Source of the DNA: an uncultured Eubacteriales bacterium
Lineage (GTDB): Bacteria; Bacillota; Clostridia; Oscillospirales; Oscillospiraceae
DNA length: 14,485 nucleotides
Direction: 5' to 3'
Assembly: GCA_900553135.1 (NCBI GenBank)
Contig: USCO01000046.1
Coordinates: forward strand, 1-14,485
Shown: positions 1 to 6,810 of the stretch, in pieces
Position numbering within the stretch: position 1 is the stretch's first letter
Layout of the letters: each line of letters begins with the position of its first letter
Translations under genes and position numbers: made by a program
The notes under the pieces: model-generated
What the model was told of the DNA's origin: nothing
The model's input: only the letters and a program-made list of their open reading frames with translations
Database searches by the model: none

Positions 1-775
1 CATCATCTGTCAGGCGTTCCGGCTCTTGCAGAAAACTTTCCAGCATACCGCCACGGGTACAGAGCCGGTGCGTCCGTTCCTTTCGGGTAAGCTGATGCTG
101 CTCGGCTATCTCAGCGAAAAGAAACAGCAGACCACCATTCAGACCTTATTGAAGATGAGTCGTCTTCCCACAAAAGCACCCAAGACCTTTGAGAATTTTG
201 ACTTCTCTCTGCTCAAGGGGAAAGATGTGGAACGCCTGAAGGTTTTGTCCTCCTTGAACGCCATCTACTCTCACCGCAACCTGGCCTTTATTGGCCCGGC
301 AGGCACAGGCAAAACGCATTTGGCTCAGGCTTTCGGATACGCCTGCTGCCAGCATGGGTTGAAAACCTATTTCATTAAGGCATCCGAACTCCGTGACAGA
401 TTCACAGCAGCCCGACGTTCCGGAAAGACTGATTCCTGCCTAAATGGTCTTGTGCGCCCCTCTTGCCTGATTATTGACGAGATTGGCCACTGTGCCTTTG
501 ACAAGGAGAATACTCGGCTGTTCTTTGACCTGATTGACCGGCGTTACAACAAAGAAGGCAGTTTCAATATGATCTTCACCAGCAACAAGAACCCAGCCCT
601 CTGGCGCGAGGATTTCGAGGAAGACGCTACCTTGCTGTGTACGCTGGACCGCATCTTTGACGATGCCACTGTATTTAAGCTGCGTGGTGAAAGTTTTCGG
701 GGGAAGAAGCTGGAAACCGTCTCACTGCAAACTGGCAGGGTACCTACAGTTGAGCCGGCAGTAACGAAAGAATAA
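1..775 (+). CDS. istB: IS21-family helper ATPase IstB (5' end outside window)
   Basis: AAA+ ATPase that assists the IS21 transposase IstA in target selection. The frame is open from base 2 to the TAA at 773-775, so the true start probably lies left of the window; a TTG at 26 is the first possible start inside it. Numbering from that TTG: Walker A GPAGTGKT at 90-97, Walker B CLIIDE at 147-152, a sensor-1-like TSN around 185-187, and an LDRIFDDATVFKLRGESFR-like C-terminal block around 207-225 that is typical of IstB (arginine finger and sensor 2 region). The N-terminal helical region (about 20-60) fits IstB only loosely. IstA would be expected immediately upstream, outside the window. Base composition is clearly less GC-rich than the following genes, which fits a mobile element. 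IstB is confused only with DnaC-type loaders; the RGESFR-like tail favours IstB. Confidence 0.85.
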   Translation, partial: IICQAFRLLQKTFQHTATGTEPVRPFLSGKLMLLGYLSEKKQQTTIQTLLKMSRLPTKAPKTFENFDFSLLKGKDVERLKVLSSLNAIYSHRNLAFIGPAGTGKTHLAQAFGYACCQHGLKTYFIKASELRDRFTAARRSGKTDSCLNGLVRPSCLIIDEIGHCAFDKENTRLFFDLIDRRYNKEGSFNMIFTSNKNPALWREDFEEDATLLCTLDRIFDDATVFKLRGESFRGKKLETVSLQTGRVPTVEPAVTKE

Positions 776-784
776 CTAATCTAT

Positions 785-815
785 GAGTGCTGGGTTGTTG
801 GCACTCTTTTTGTTT
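785..815 (+). terminator. Rho-independent terminator after istB
   Basis: A perfect 6-bp stem GAGTGC (785-790) / GCACTC (801-806) with a 10-nt loop is followed by TTTTTGTTT. It begins about 10 nt after the istB stop and would insulate the downstream ABC genes. The stem is short, so efficiency is uncertain. Confidence 0.6.
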
Positions 816-837
816 ATTCTACTAGCTCTGGGGGTTG

Positions 838-875
838 CCGACAAAAATTGGTTAAATACTCCCGACAAAATATGG
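838..875 (+). repeat. Direct repeat pair, probable right-end repeats of the IS21-like element
   Basis: CCGACAAAAATTGG (838-851) and CCGACAAAATATGG (862-875) match at 12 of 14 positions and are offset by 24 bp. IS21-family elements carry several short repeats at each terminus that act as transposase sites. The position, 63 bp after istB, and the low-GC composition suit this role. The exact outer end of the element cannot be fixed because the left end is not in the window. Confidence 0.5.
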
Positions 876-942
876 TCGCGATCTCCCGGCGCCAACAATA
901 CAGTGAAAGCCGGGAGCACCCGGCGAAAGGAGACGGCGAAAG

Positions 943-1710
943 ATGGAACATTTACTGGAAGTGACCGAACTGGTCAAAATATATGGCAAGCGTGGGGCCC
1001 AGACCCGGGCCCTGGACGGGGTCAGCCTGACCCTGGCGCCGGGAGAATACGTGGGCGTCATGGGCCCCTCGGGGTCGGGCAAGACCACCCTGCTCAACTG
1101 TGTGGCCACCATTGACCGCCCCAGCCACGGGTCCATCCGGGTGGAGGGGCAGGAGCTCACCACCCTGAAGGGCAAGGCCCTCACCCGGTTCCGCCGGGAG
1201 CGGCTGGGGTTCATCTTCCAGGACTGCAACCTGCTGGACACCCTCACCGCCTTTGACAACATCGCCCTGTCCCTGTCCATTGCGGGCACCCCCGCCGGGG
1301 AAATCCGCCCTCGGGTGGAGGAGATGGCCCAGCTGCTGGGCATCGGGGACTGTCTGAATAAATACCCCTACCAGATGTCGGGGGGCCAGCAGCAGCGCTG
1401 CGCCGCCGCCCGGGCCATGGTGACCCGGCCCGCCCTGATTTTGGCCGACGAGCCCACGGGAGCCCTGGACTCCAAATCCTCCCGCATGCTGCTGGACCGG
1501 CTGGAAACCCTGAACCGGGAGCGGGGAGCCACCATCCTCATGGTCACCCACGACGCCTTTACCGCCAGCTGCTGCCACCGGGTGGTGTTCCTCCGGGACG
1601 GACAGATTTTCCAGGAGCTGCGCCGGGAGGGGGAGGACCGCCGGACCTTCTTCCAAAAAATCATCCAGGTAGTCACCCTGCTGGGAGGAGAGATGGAAGA
1701 TGTTCTGTAA
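943..1710 (+). CDS. ABC transporter ATP-binding protein, BceA-like
   Basis: Cytoplasmic nucleotide-binding subunit that powers the FtsX-type permease encoded next. All ABC motifs are intact in the 255 residues: Walker A GPSGSGKT 41-48, Q-loop Gln93, signature MSGGQQQR 145-152, Walker B LILADE 165-170, D-loop ALD 174-176, and switch His203. The signature SGGQQQR and the EPTGALDS segment are typical of the MacB/LolD/BceA subfamily. The ATG at 943 is supported by AAAGGAG at 926-932. The last 11 nt overlap the permease gene, so the two are cotranscribed and probably translationally coupled. In BceAB systems the pair detoxifies peptide antibiotics such as bacitracin, but no BceRS two-component genes lie beside it, so substrate and regulation are open. 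Confidence 0.9.
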   Translation: MEHLLEVTELVKIYGKRGAQTRALDGVSLTLAPGEYVGVMGPSGSGKTTLLNCVATIDRPSHGSIRVEGQELTTLKGKALTRFRRERLGFIFQDCNLLDTLTAFDNIALSLSIAGTPAGEIRPRVEEMAQLLGIGDCLNKYPYQMSGGQQQRCAAARAMVTRPALILADEPTGALDSKSSRMLLDRLETLNRERGATILMVTHDAFTASCCHRVVFLRDGQIFQELRREGEDRRTFFQKIIQVVTLLGGEMEDVL

Positions 1711-3550
1711 ACTGGCCTTGGGCAATGTGGCCCGTTCCCTGCGGGATTACGGGGTGTATCTCCTCACCCTGACCCTGGGCGTGTGCCTGTTTTATACCTT
1801 TAATTCTCTGGAGGACCAGGGGGTCATGCTTTACCTGGCCCAGAGCGGCAGCCCCATGGTGGAGGTCATTCAGAACCTCATCAACATTTTCTCCGTCTTT
1901 GTGGCGGTGGTGCTGGCCTGTCTCATTGTGTACGCCAACCGGTTTTTGCTCCGGCGGCGCAAGCGGGAGCTGGGCACCTACCTGCTGCTGGGCCTGAGCC
2001 AGGGCCAGGTGTCTCTGGTGCTGGTGCTGGAGACGGGGCTGGTGGGCCTGGCCAGCCTGGTGCTGGGGCTGGGCACCGGTGTGCTGGCGTCCCTGGGCCT
2101 GTCCCGGCTGACGCTCTCCATGTTCTCCATCGGGGCCCAGTTTTTGCAGCTGACCTTCTCCTGGAAGGCGGCGGGAAAGACGGCCCTGTACTTCGGCCTC
2201 ATCTTCCTGCTGGTGATGCTGCTCAGCGGGGTGCAGGTGTCCCGGTCCCGGCTGCTGGACCTGCTCCAGGGGGAGCGGAAAAATGAGACCCTGCGCCAGG
2301 GCCCCCTCACCTGGGCGGCGGTGCAGCTGGGCGTGGGCATCCTGTGCCTGCTGGCCGCCTATGGCCTGCTGCTGACCCAGGGCCTGGTCATCGTGGTCAG
2401 CACCCTGTGTCTGCCCATGCTCTTTCTGGGCACGGTGGGCACCCTGCTGGTGTTCCGGTCCCTGTCCGGCTTTGTGGTGCGCCTGGTCCAGAGCCGCCCC
2501 GCCCTCTATTACAAGGGGCTGAACCTGTTTACCCTGCGCCAGTGGCTGAGCAAGGTCCACTCCACCTACCTGGCCCAGACGGTGATCTGCATTCTGCTGC
2601 TGCTGGCCATGGGCATCACCGCCAGCTCCATGGGCCTCAACTCCACCCTGGAGCAGGCCACCGACAGCCAGGCCCCCTTTGACGTCACCATCCAGAACCA
2701 GAGCGGAGACGTGCGCACCCTGGACTTTGACGGGGCGCTGAAGGCGGCGGGCTTTGACACGGAGAAGGAGCTGTCCTGGCAGCGGGACATGCTGTTTTAC
2801 TACAACGACCGGGCCGTTACCGGCCTGTCCTCCTCGGGAGTCATCTCCCTCAGCGACTATGACGCCCTGCGCCAGCGACAGGGGCTGAGTGCCTACTCCG
2901 GACCTCTGCCCGCCGCTATTCCTTGGTCGGAGACCAGCACCCTGGTCACCGGGGGCGTGGGCATGGACCTGGTGGTGGCCTCGGACGAGATGGTGCAAAA
3001 GCTGGAGGTGCGCCGCCAAATCTGGTGCGCCGACTTTGCCGGGGACGAGGAGGAGACCGAGCAGGCCCTGCTGGACGCCCTGGACCAGCTGCCCCAGGAG
3101 CTGCTCACCCGCACCGACACCCGGCTGGGGGTGTACCGGGAGATGATGGGCAACAAGCTGCTGGCCCTGTTTTTGGGGCTGTACCTGGGCTTCACCTTCC
3201 TGCTGTGCGCCGCGGCGGTGCTGGCCCTGCAGCAGATGAGCCAGGCGGCGGATAGCACGGGACGCTACGCCATTCTCCACCGCCTGGGCGCGGAGGAGAA
3301 GATGGTAGGCCGCTGTGCTGTGGAACAGGTGGCGCTGGCCTTTCTGCTGCCCCTGCTGCTGGCCCTGGTCCACTGCGCCGTGGGCATGAAGGCGTCCAAC
3401 GACCTCATTGCCACCGTGGGAAAGGTGGACGCCCTGGGCAGCACCCTGGGTACCGCCCTGGTGCTGCTGGGGGTGTACGGAGGCTATTTCCTGGTCACCG
3501 CCCTGGCCTGCCGGAGCCTGGCCCTTCAGAGCCGCACCGCCCGCCACTGA
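1700..3550 (+). CDS. ABC transporter permease, FtsX/BceB-like
   Basis: Integral membrane subunit (616 aa) partnering the ATPase upstream. Ten hydrophobic segments can be placed at about 19-35, 61-79, 105-132, 160-178, 206-226, 228-250, 292-312, 486-510, 542-563 and 583-605. A hydrophilic region of about 170 residues (313-485) between segments 7 and 8 is the expected extracytoplasmic domain. This 10-TM plan with one large loop after TM7 is the BceB/VraG/YxdM plan; BceB is usually near 650 aa. Two FtsX-type domains (about 60-180 and 490-605) flank the loop. The ATG at 1700 has GGGAGGAG at 1684-1691 and overlaps the ATPase stop. In the BceAB family the loop contacts the peptide-lipid target; the substrate here is not predictable from the sequence. 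Confidence 0.85.
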   Translation: MFCKLALGNVARSLRDYGVYLLTLTLGVCLFYTFNSLEDQGVMLYLAQSGSPMVEVIQNLINIFSVFVAVVLACLIVYANRFLLRRRKRELGTYLLLGLSQGQVSLVLVLETGLVGLASLVLGLGTGVLASLGLSRLTLSMFSIGAQFLQLTFSWKAAGKTALYFGLIFLLVMLLSGVQVSRSRLLDLLQGERKNETLRQGPLTWAAVQLGVGILCLLAAYGLLLTQGLVIVVSTLCLPMLFLGTVGTLLVFRSLSGFVVRLVQSRPALYYKGLNLFTLRQWLSKVHSTYLAQTVICILLLLAMGITASSMGLNSTLEQATDSQAPFDVTIQNQSGDVRTLDFDGALKAAGFDTEKELSWQRDMLFYYNDRAVTGLSSSGVISLSDYDALRQRQGLSAYSGPLPAAIPWSETSTLVTGGVGMDLVVASDEMVQKLEVRRQIWCADFAGDEEETEQALLDALDQLPQELLTRTDTRLGVYREMMGNKLLALFLGLYLGFTFLLCAAAVLALQQMSQAADSTGRYAILHRLGAEEKMVGRCAVEQVALAFLLPLLLALVHCAVGMKASNDLIATVGKVDALGSTLGTALVLLGVYGGYFLVTALACRSLALQSRTARH

Positions 3551-3557
3551 ACGTAAA

Positions 3558-3590
3558 TTTGCCCATTGGTCCCCAGGACCAATGGGCAAA
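3558..3590. other. Perfect 15-bp inverted repeat with a 3-nt loop
   Basis: TTTGCCCATTGGTCC (3558-3572) and its exact reverse complement (3576-3590) flank CCA. It begins 8 nt after the permease stop. On the plus strand the stem is followed by AATTATGG, not a T-tract, so it is not a standard intrinsic terminator for the ABC genes; on the minus strand three further T follow the stem. It could be a 3'-end stabilising hairpin, a weak terminator, or an operator upstream of the MATE promoter. Confidence 0.8.
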
Positions 3591-3611
3591 AATTATGGAA
3601 AAAACCATCTG

Positions 3612-3639
3612 TTCAACCCCCCTGCGGGGCGGCTATAAT
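3612..3639 (+). promoter_or_regulatory. Predicted sigma-A promoter of the MATE gene
   Basis: A perfect -10 TATAAT lies at 3634-3639. The best -35 candidate is TTCAAC at 3612-3617 with a 16-bp spacer, only 3 of 6 matches, so the promoter may need an activator. It lies 46 bp upstream of the MATE start and downstream of the 3558-3590 hairpin. Confidence 0.55.
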
Positions 3640-3685
3640 AGGGCGTATTCCAAGGGGGCCGCCGCCCCGGAAGGAGAGAGACGCT

Positions 3686-5047
3686 GTGACCAAAGATTTG
3701 ACCAAGGGCAGCCCCATGGGCCTCATCCTGGGGTTCGCCCTTCCTACCCTGCTGGGCATGCTGTTCCAGCAGCTGTACAATATGATGGACACCGCCATCG
3801 TGGGAAAGCTTCTGGGGGCCTCGGCCCTGGCCTCGGTGGGCTCCACGGGGTCCATCAACTTTTTCGTCATCGGCTTTTGCATGGGCGTGTGCAACGGCTT
3901 TGCCATCCCCGTGGCCCAGCGCATGGGCGCCGGTGACTATTCCCAGATGCGCCGGTATGTGGCCAATGCCGCCTGGCTCTCCATGGCCTTTGCCGTGGTG
4001 CTCACCACCGCCACCGGCCTTCTCTGCCGGGCCATCCTTACCGCCATGCAGACCCCTTCGGACATTTTCCAGGGGGCTTATTGGTACATCTTCATCATCT
4101 TCATGGGTATCCCCGCCACCTTCCTCTATAATCTGTTGGCGGCGGTGATCCGCTCTCTGGGAGACAGCAAGACCCCGGTGTATTTTCTGGCCATCTCCTC
4201 GGTGCTGAATATCGGCCTGGACCTGGCCTTTATCCTGGTGTTCCACCTGGGGGTGGCGGGCGCCGCCCTGGCCACGGTGATTTCCCAGGGCATTTCCGGC
4301 CTTGCCTGCCTGGTGTACATGATCAAAAAATTCCCCATCCTCCACATGAGCCCCGAGGAGCGGCGGCTGGACGGACGCTCCTGCCGCACCCTGTGCTTCA
4401 TGGGCGTGCCCATGGGCTTGCAATACTCCATCACCGCCATCGGCTCCATCTTCCTCCAGTCCGCCGTCAACGGCCTGGGCAGCCTGTATGTGGCGGCGGT
4501 GGCGGCGGGCGCCAAGCTGTTCCAGCTGCTGGGCTGTCCCTATGACGCCCTGGGCGCCACCATGGCCACCTACTGCGGCCAGAATGTGGGCGCCGTGAAG
4601 CTGGACCGCCTGGGCAAGGGTATCCGGGCCTGCTCTCTGCTGGGCCTGATCTATGCCCTGGCTGCCTTTGGCGCCATGCTCCTCTTCGCCCCCCAGAGCA
4701 CCATGCTCTTCCTGGACCCCACCGAGCCCCAGCTGGATACCCTGGTGGCCCTCACCGCCCAGTATGTGCGCATCCTCACCGCCTTCTTCTTCCCCCTGGC
4801 CCTGGTGAACATCGTGCGCTTTTCCATCCAGGGCATGGGTTACAGCGGCCTGGCCATTCTGGCCGGCGTCATGGAGATGATCGCCCGCATGGCGGTGGCC
4901 CTGGTGTTTGTGCCCCTGTTTGGCTATACGGCGGCCTGCTTTGCCTCCCCCGCCGCCTGGATCTGTGCCGACGCCTTTCTCATCCCCGCCTGTATGGGAA
5001 GCATTGCCCGGCTGAAGAAAATCTACGCAAAAGCGCCCGAAGCTTAA
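3686..5047 (+). CDS. MATE family multidrug/cation efflux transporter
   Basis: Secondary transporter (453 aa, usual MATE length about 450) that exports drugs or metabolites against Na+ or H+. The GTG at 3686 is chosen over the longer open frame back to 3566 because AAGGAG sits at 3671-3676 and the protein then begins in normal MATE fashion, with a short polar stretch followed by TM1. MATE hallmarks include the QQLYNMMDTAIVGKLLG segment at about 28-44, the VGSTGSI-like segment soon after it, a VAQRMGAGD segment following TM2, and the equivalent positions repeated in the second half (GLQYSITAIGSIFLQSAVNGLG, split across about 247-268). Hydrophobic segments fill the length and are consistent with 12 TMs. 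It stands as a single-gene unit behind two peptide-exporter genes. Substrate is not predictable. Confidence 0.9.
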   Translation: MTKDLTKGSPMGLILGFALPTLLGMLFQQLYNMMDTAIVGKLLGASALASVGSTGSINFFVIGFCMGVCNGFAIPVAQRMGAGDYSQMRRYVANAAWLSMAFAVVLTTATGLLCRAILTAMQTPSDIFQGAYWYIFIIFMGIPATFLYNLLAAVIRSLGDSKTPVYFLAISSVLNIGLDLAFILVFHLGVAGAALATVISQGISGLACLVYMIKKFPILHMSPEERRLDGRSCRTLCFMGVPMGLQYSITAIGSIFLQSAVNGLGSLYVAAVAAGAKLFQLLGCPYDALGATMATYCGQNVGAVKLDRLGKGIRACSLLGLIYALAAFGAMLLFAPQSTMLFLDPTEPQLDTLVALTAQYVRILTAFFFPLALVNIVRFSIQGMGYSGLAILAGVMEMIARMAVALVFVPLFGYTAACFASPAAWICADAFLIPACMGSIARLKKIYAKAPEA

Positions 5048-5061
5048 GACTTCGGGCGCTT
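5031..5061. repeat. Hairpin 1 of the convergent intergenic array
   Basis: AAGCGCCCGAAG (5031-5042) pairs perfectly with CTTCGGGCGCTT (5050-5061) around a 7-nt loop. It overlaps the MATE stop codon (5045-5047). No T-tract follows, so it may stabilise the MATE mRNA 3' end rather than terminate. Confidence 0.85.
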
Positions 5062-5066
5062 GAGAC

Positions 5067-5097
5067 TGTCGAAAAAGGCCAGCGGCCTTTTCCGACA
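5067..5097. repeat. Hairpin 2 of the intergenic array
   Basis: TGTCGAAAAAGGCC (5067-5080) pairs with GGCCTTTTCCGACA (5084-5097), 13 of 14 positions, with loop AGC. The one mismatch, A5072 against C5092, becomes a G-U wobble in minus-strand RNA. Confidence 0.85.
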
Positions 5098-5105
5098 AAA
5101 AGCTG

Positions 5106-5156
5106 CATGACGGATAGGGTTCGATTTCTTACGAAATTGTCACCCCATCCGTCATG
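5106..5156. repeat. Hairpin 3 of the intergenic array (long, two-part stem)
   Basis: Outer arms CATGACGGATAGGGT (5106-5120) and ACCCCATCCGTCATG (5142-5156) match at 14 of 15 positions. Inside them a second stem, CGATTTC (5122-5128) with GAAATTG (5133-5139), closes a 4-nt loop. Nearly all of the 51 nt is paired. The outer mismatch A5116/C5146 becomes G-U in minus-strand RNA. Confidence 0.85.
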
Positions 5157-5161
5157 AGAAG

Positions 5162-5196
5162 TGTCATTTCCCAGGCGCATGTCCTTGGAAATGACA
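5162..5196. repeat. Hairpin 4 of the intergenic array
   Basis: TGTCATTTCCCAGG (5162-5175) and CCTTGGAAATGACA (5183-5196) pair at 13 of 14 positions around a 7-nt loop. Confidence 0.85.
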
Positions 5197-5209
5197 GGAT
5201 TTCATTTGA

Positions 5210-5233
5210 TTCCGTCGTCTGCGGACGACGGAA
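5210..5233. repeat. Hairpin 5 of the intergenic array
   Basis: TTCCGTCGTC (5210-5219) and GACGACGGAA (5224-5233) form a perfect 10-bp stem with a 4-nt loop. Confidence 0.85.
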
Positions 5234-5243
5234 CTCTGCGAGG

Positions 5244-5259
5244 CTTTCTTTCGAGAAAG
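5244..5259. repeat. Hairpin 6 of the intergenic array (TTCG tetraloop)
   Basis: CTTTCT (5244-5249) and AGAAAG (5254-5259) form a perfect 6-bp stem around TTCG. Confidence 0.65.
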
Positions 5260-5265
5260 TTCTCC

Positions 5266-5307
5266 AAAAACTGAAGTGGGCGACCAATAGGCCGCCCACT
5301 TTTCTTT
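5266..5307. terminator. Bidirectional terminator between the MATE gene and the minus-strand operon
   Basis: A perfect 9-bp stem AAGTGGGCG (5274-5282) / CGCCCACTT (5293-5301) with a 10-nt loop. On the plus strand it runs into TTTTCTTT (5300-5307). On the minus strand it is followed after three bases by TTTTT (complement of 5266-5270). It can thus end plus-strand transcripts from the MATE side and minus-strand transcripts of the 5306-6804 genes. Confidence 0.8.
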
Positions 5308-5614
5308 ATAAAACTTGAAACAGGCAGCCCCACACATAGTCCAGCTGCTCAAATTCCACCTGGGGATTCAGGGCAAACACCGCCTGCTCCCCCTCCTGTC
5401 CGGCTTGAACGCCAAAGGCTTCCAGGGCCTTCAGCACCTGGGCGGTGTCCCGGCCCGGAAACACGGCCCGCACCAGGCCCTGCTGCTGGTCGCTCTCCTC
5501 CACCTTGGGCCCGCCGGGACCAAAGTCCTCCAGCCGGGCTTTCAGGTGCCGGGTCAGGCGGGCGGTGCGGGGGTCGCCCGGGGTGCCCCGGCGGCTCAGA
5601 TCTACTTGTCTCAT
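5306..5614 (-). CDS. Small hypothetical protein coupled to the upstream secreted protein gene
   Basis: A 102-aa protein that I do not assign to a family. Its ATG (complement of 5612-5614) overlaps the TGA of the preceding gene as ATGA, so translation is probably coupled and the ORF is likely real; longer upstream starts in this frame run antiparallel through another coding frame and are rejected. It has no signal peptide or membrane segment. The first 45 residues are charged and basic (RQVDLSRRG...), followed by what looks like a compact alpha/beta unit: a strand near LVRAVFP (47-53), a helix near DTAQVLKALEAFG (56-68), a strand near QAVFALN (77-83), and a final helix 87-102. The second half loosely recalls the C-terminal small domain of fold-type I PLP enzymes, but no active-site part is present and this is only a hint. 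It ends at the bidirectional terminator. Confidence 0.7.
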   Translation of the reverse strand: MRQVDLSRRGTPGDPRTARLTRHLKARLEDFGPGGPKVEESDQQQGLVRAVFPGRDTAQVLKALEAFGVQAGQEGEQAVFALNPQVEFEQLDYVWGCLFQVL

Positions 5615-6804
5615 AGCTTCGTCTCCAAGGGAAGGTCCACCCAATAGGACTGGCTGGTCAGCTGCTGCAGCAGAGTGGACAGCACCTGGGCGCTCTCCGT
5701 CCCGCCGTCCAGGGTCAGGCACACCTTCGTTTTGTTCTTTTTCAGTCGGTTCACGATCTTCTGAGTATAGGAGGCGGCGGACACCCCCTCCTCGGGCACG
5801 GCGGACAGAGTCTCCTCCCAGCACACCCAGCCCTCGTCCTCCAGGGCCGAGCGCTGGCTCTCGGGCACCATAGCCAGGGTGGTCTGGGTGTAGCCCGCCA
5901 TGGCCAGGGCCTGCTGCCCCTGCTCCAGCTGCTGCCGGGTGGCGCTGAGGCTTCTGCCATCGGCAATGAGCCCCACGCTGTGGCCGCTGCCCAGAATGCG
6001 GTACAGGATGGGCTCCTGCTCCTCCAGCTGCTGGGGACGGAAGAAAAAGATACCCTTCTCCCCCCGGCTGTCCAGCACGTCCAAAATCTGGGTCAGCCCC
6101 TGGTCCTCCTCACAGTCAAAGCCCAGGTAGACGGGCACCACATCCTCGGGCATCTCCGTCTGAGTGCCCTCCTGCTGCTGGTTGTCTCCCGACTGGGTGC
6201 CCTGCTGGGTATCCTCCTCGGTGGGGGGCAGCACGCCTGGGGTGGGGATACTCTGGTTGGTCTGGTAATATTCCCGCAGCCGCTGCTGGATAGACTGGCT
6301 GGCGGCGTCCACAAACACCTTGTCGCTGAGCACCACGTCTCCGTTCTTGATCCGCACCAGGTAGACCCCCTGGGAGATGGAGATATTGGAGTAGCTCAGT
6401 CCAAAGAAGCTGCACACCAGGGACACCGGCACATAGGGCCGCCCGTTGCGCAGGATGGCCTTGCCGCTGAGGGGCTCCTCGGTGATGGCGTTGTAGCTGG
6501 TGCCGTTATTCAGGTCAAAGGTGAGCATCTGCTGCAAATTATACAGGGTCACCGTGCCGCTGCTTCTGCTGTAGCCCGAGCTGATGCCCAGGTTCACCCC
6601 GGTGGAGTTGTTTCCATCAAACACCGTGTAGGGCACGTACAGCGTTCCGCCCGACCACAGGGGCATGGTGTCGGAGCTGAGGGTCATGAGGCTGTCGTTG
6701 ATGGCGGTAAAATACACCGTCTCCGCCGCCCGCACGGGGAAAAACAGGGTCAGACTCAGCACCACAGCCAGGGTGAAAAGCACCGCCCGGCGCAGTTTTT
6801 TCAT
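5611..6804 (-). CDS. Secreted protein: copper-amine-oxidase-like N-terminal domain plus degenerate NodB (polysaccharide deacetylase)-like domain
   Basis: Exported envelope protein of 397 aa. The ATG at 6804 is chosen because GGAGGAG (complement of 6811-6817) precedes it and a signal peptide follows directly: MKKLRRA, a hydrophobic core to about 22, and a likely cut after VRA (24-26). Residues about 45-165 contain two GxxYVPxxxV/LYVPYTVF-type blocks (54-62 and 121-130) typical of copper amine oxidase N-terminal (stalk) domains. Residues 182-220 are a Q/T/E/P-rich linker. Residues 224-397 have the order of a NodB deacetylase (VYLGFD, LDVLDSRGEKGIFFF, ILGSGHSVGLIADG, VCLTLDGG), but the motifs are changed: TFDDGP reads GFDCEE (228-233), the HSxxH metal site reads SVGLIADG (276-283), and the final LHD His is missing (VCLTLD 361-366). 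It is probably not an active metal-dependent deacetylase. It heads a two-gene minus-strand operon. Confidence 0.7.
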   Translation of the reverse strand: MKKLRRAVLFTLAVVLSLTLFFPVRAAETVYFTAINDSLMTLSSDTMPLWSGGTLYVPYTVFDGNNSTGVNLGISSGYSRSSGTVTLYNLQQMLTFDLNNGTSYNAITEEPLSGKAILRNGRPYVPVSLVCSFFGLSYSNISISQGVYLVRIKNGDVVLSDKVFVDAASQSIQQRLREYYQTNQSIPTPGVLPPTEEDTQQGTQSGDNQQQEGTQTEMPEDVVPVYLGFDCEEDQGLTQILDVLDSRGEKGIFFFRPQQLEEQEPILYRILGSGHSVGLIADGRSLSATRQQLEQGQQALAMAGYTQTTLAMVPESQRSALEDEGWVCWEETLSAVPEEGVSAASYTQKIVNRLKKNKTKVCLTLDGGTESAQVLSTLLQQLTSQSYWVDLPLETKL

Positions 6805-6810
6805 GGAAAT

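Noticed and set aside
783..1115. Open frame between istB and the ABC ATPase gene
   Set aside because: It overlaps the terminator, the repeat pair and the ATPase start, has no RBS and becomes repetitive P/G/D once inside the ATPase gene.
1673..3589. 638-codon open frame on the minus strand opposite the permease
   Set aside because: Rich in Q, H, G and A with no domain pattern; typical GC-rich antisense shadow of a strongly supported membrane protein gene.
3593..5098. 501-codon minus-strand open frame opposite the MATE gene
   Set aside because: Low-complexity H/G/Q composition and no RBS; shadow of the MATE coding frame.
5031..5301. CRISPR array or tandem repeat
   Set aside because: The hairpin arms have different sequences and lengths and there is no constant repeat with unique spacers.
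5306..5824. Longer start for the 102-aa minus-strand gene
   Set aside because: The extra 70 residues lie out of frame inside the secreted-protein gene; the ATGA start at 5614 is the natural coupled start.
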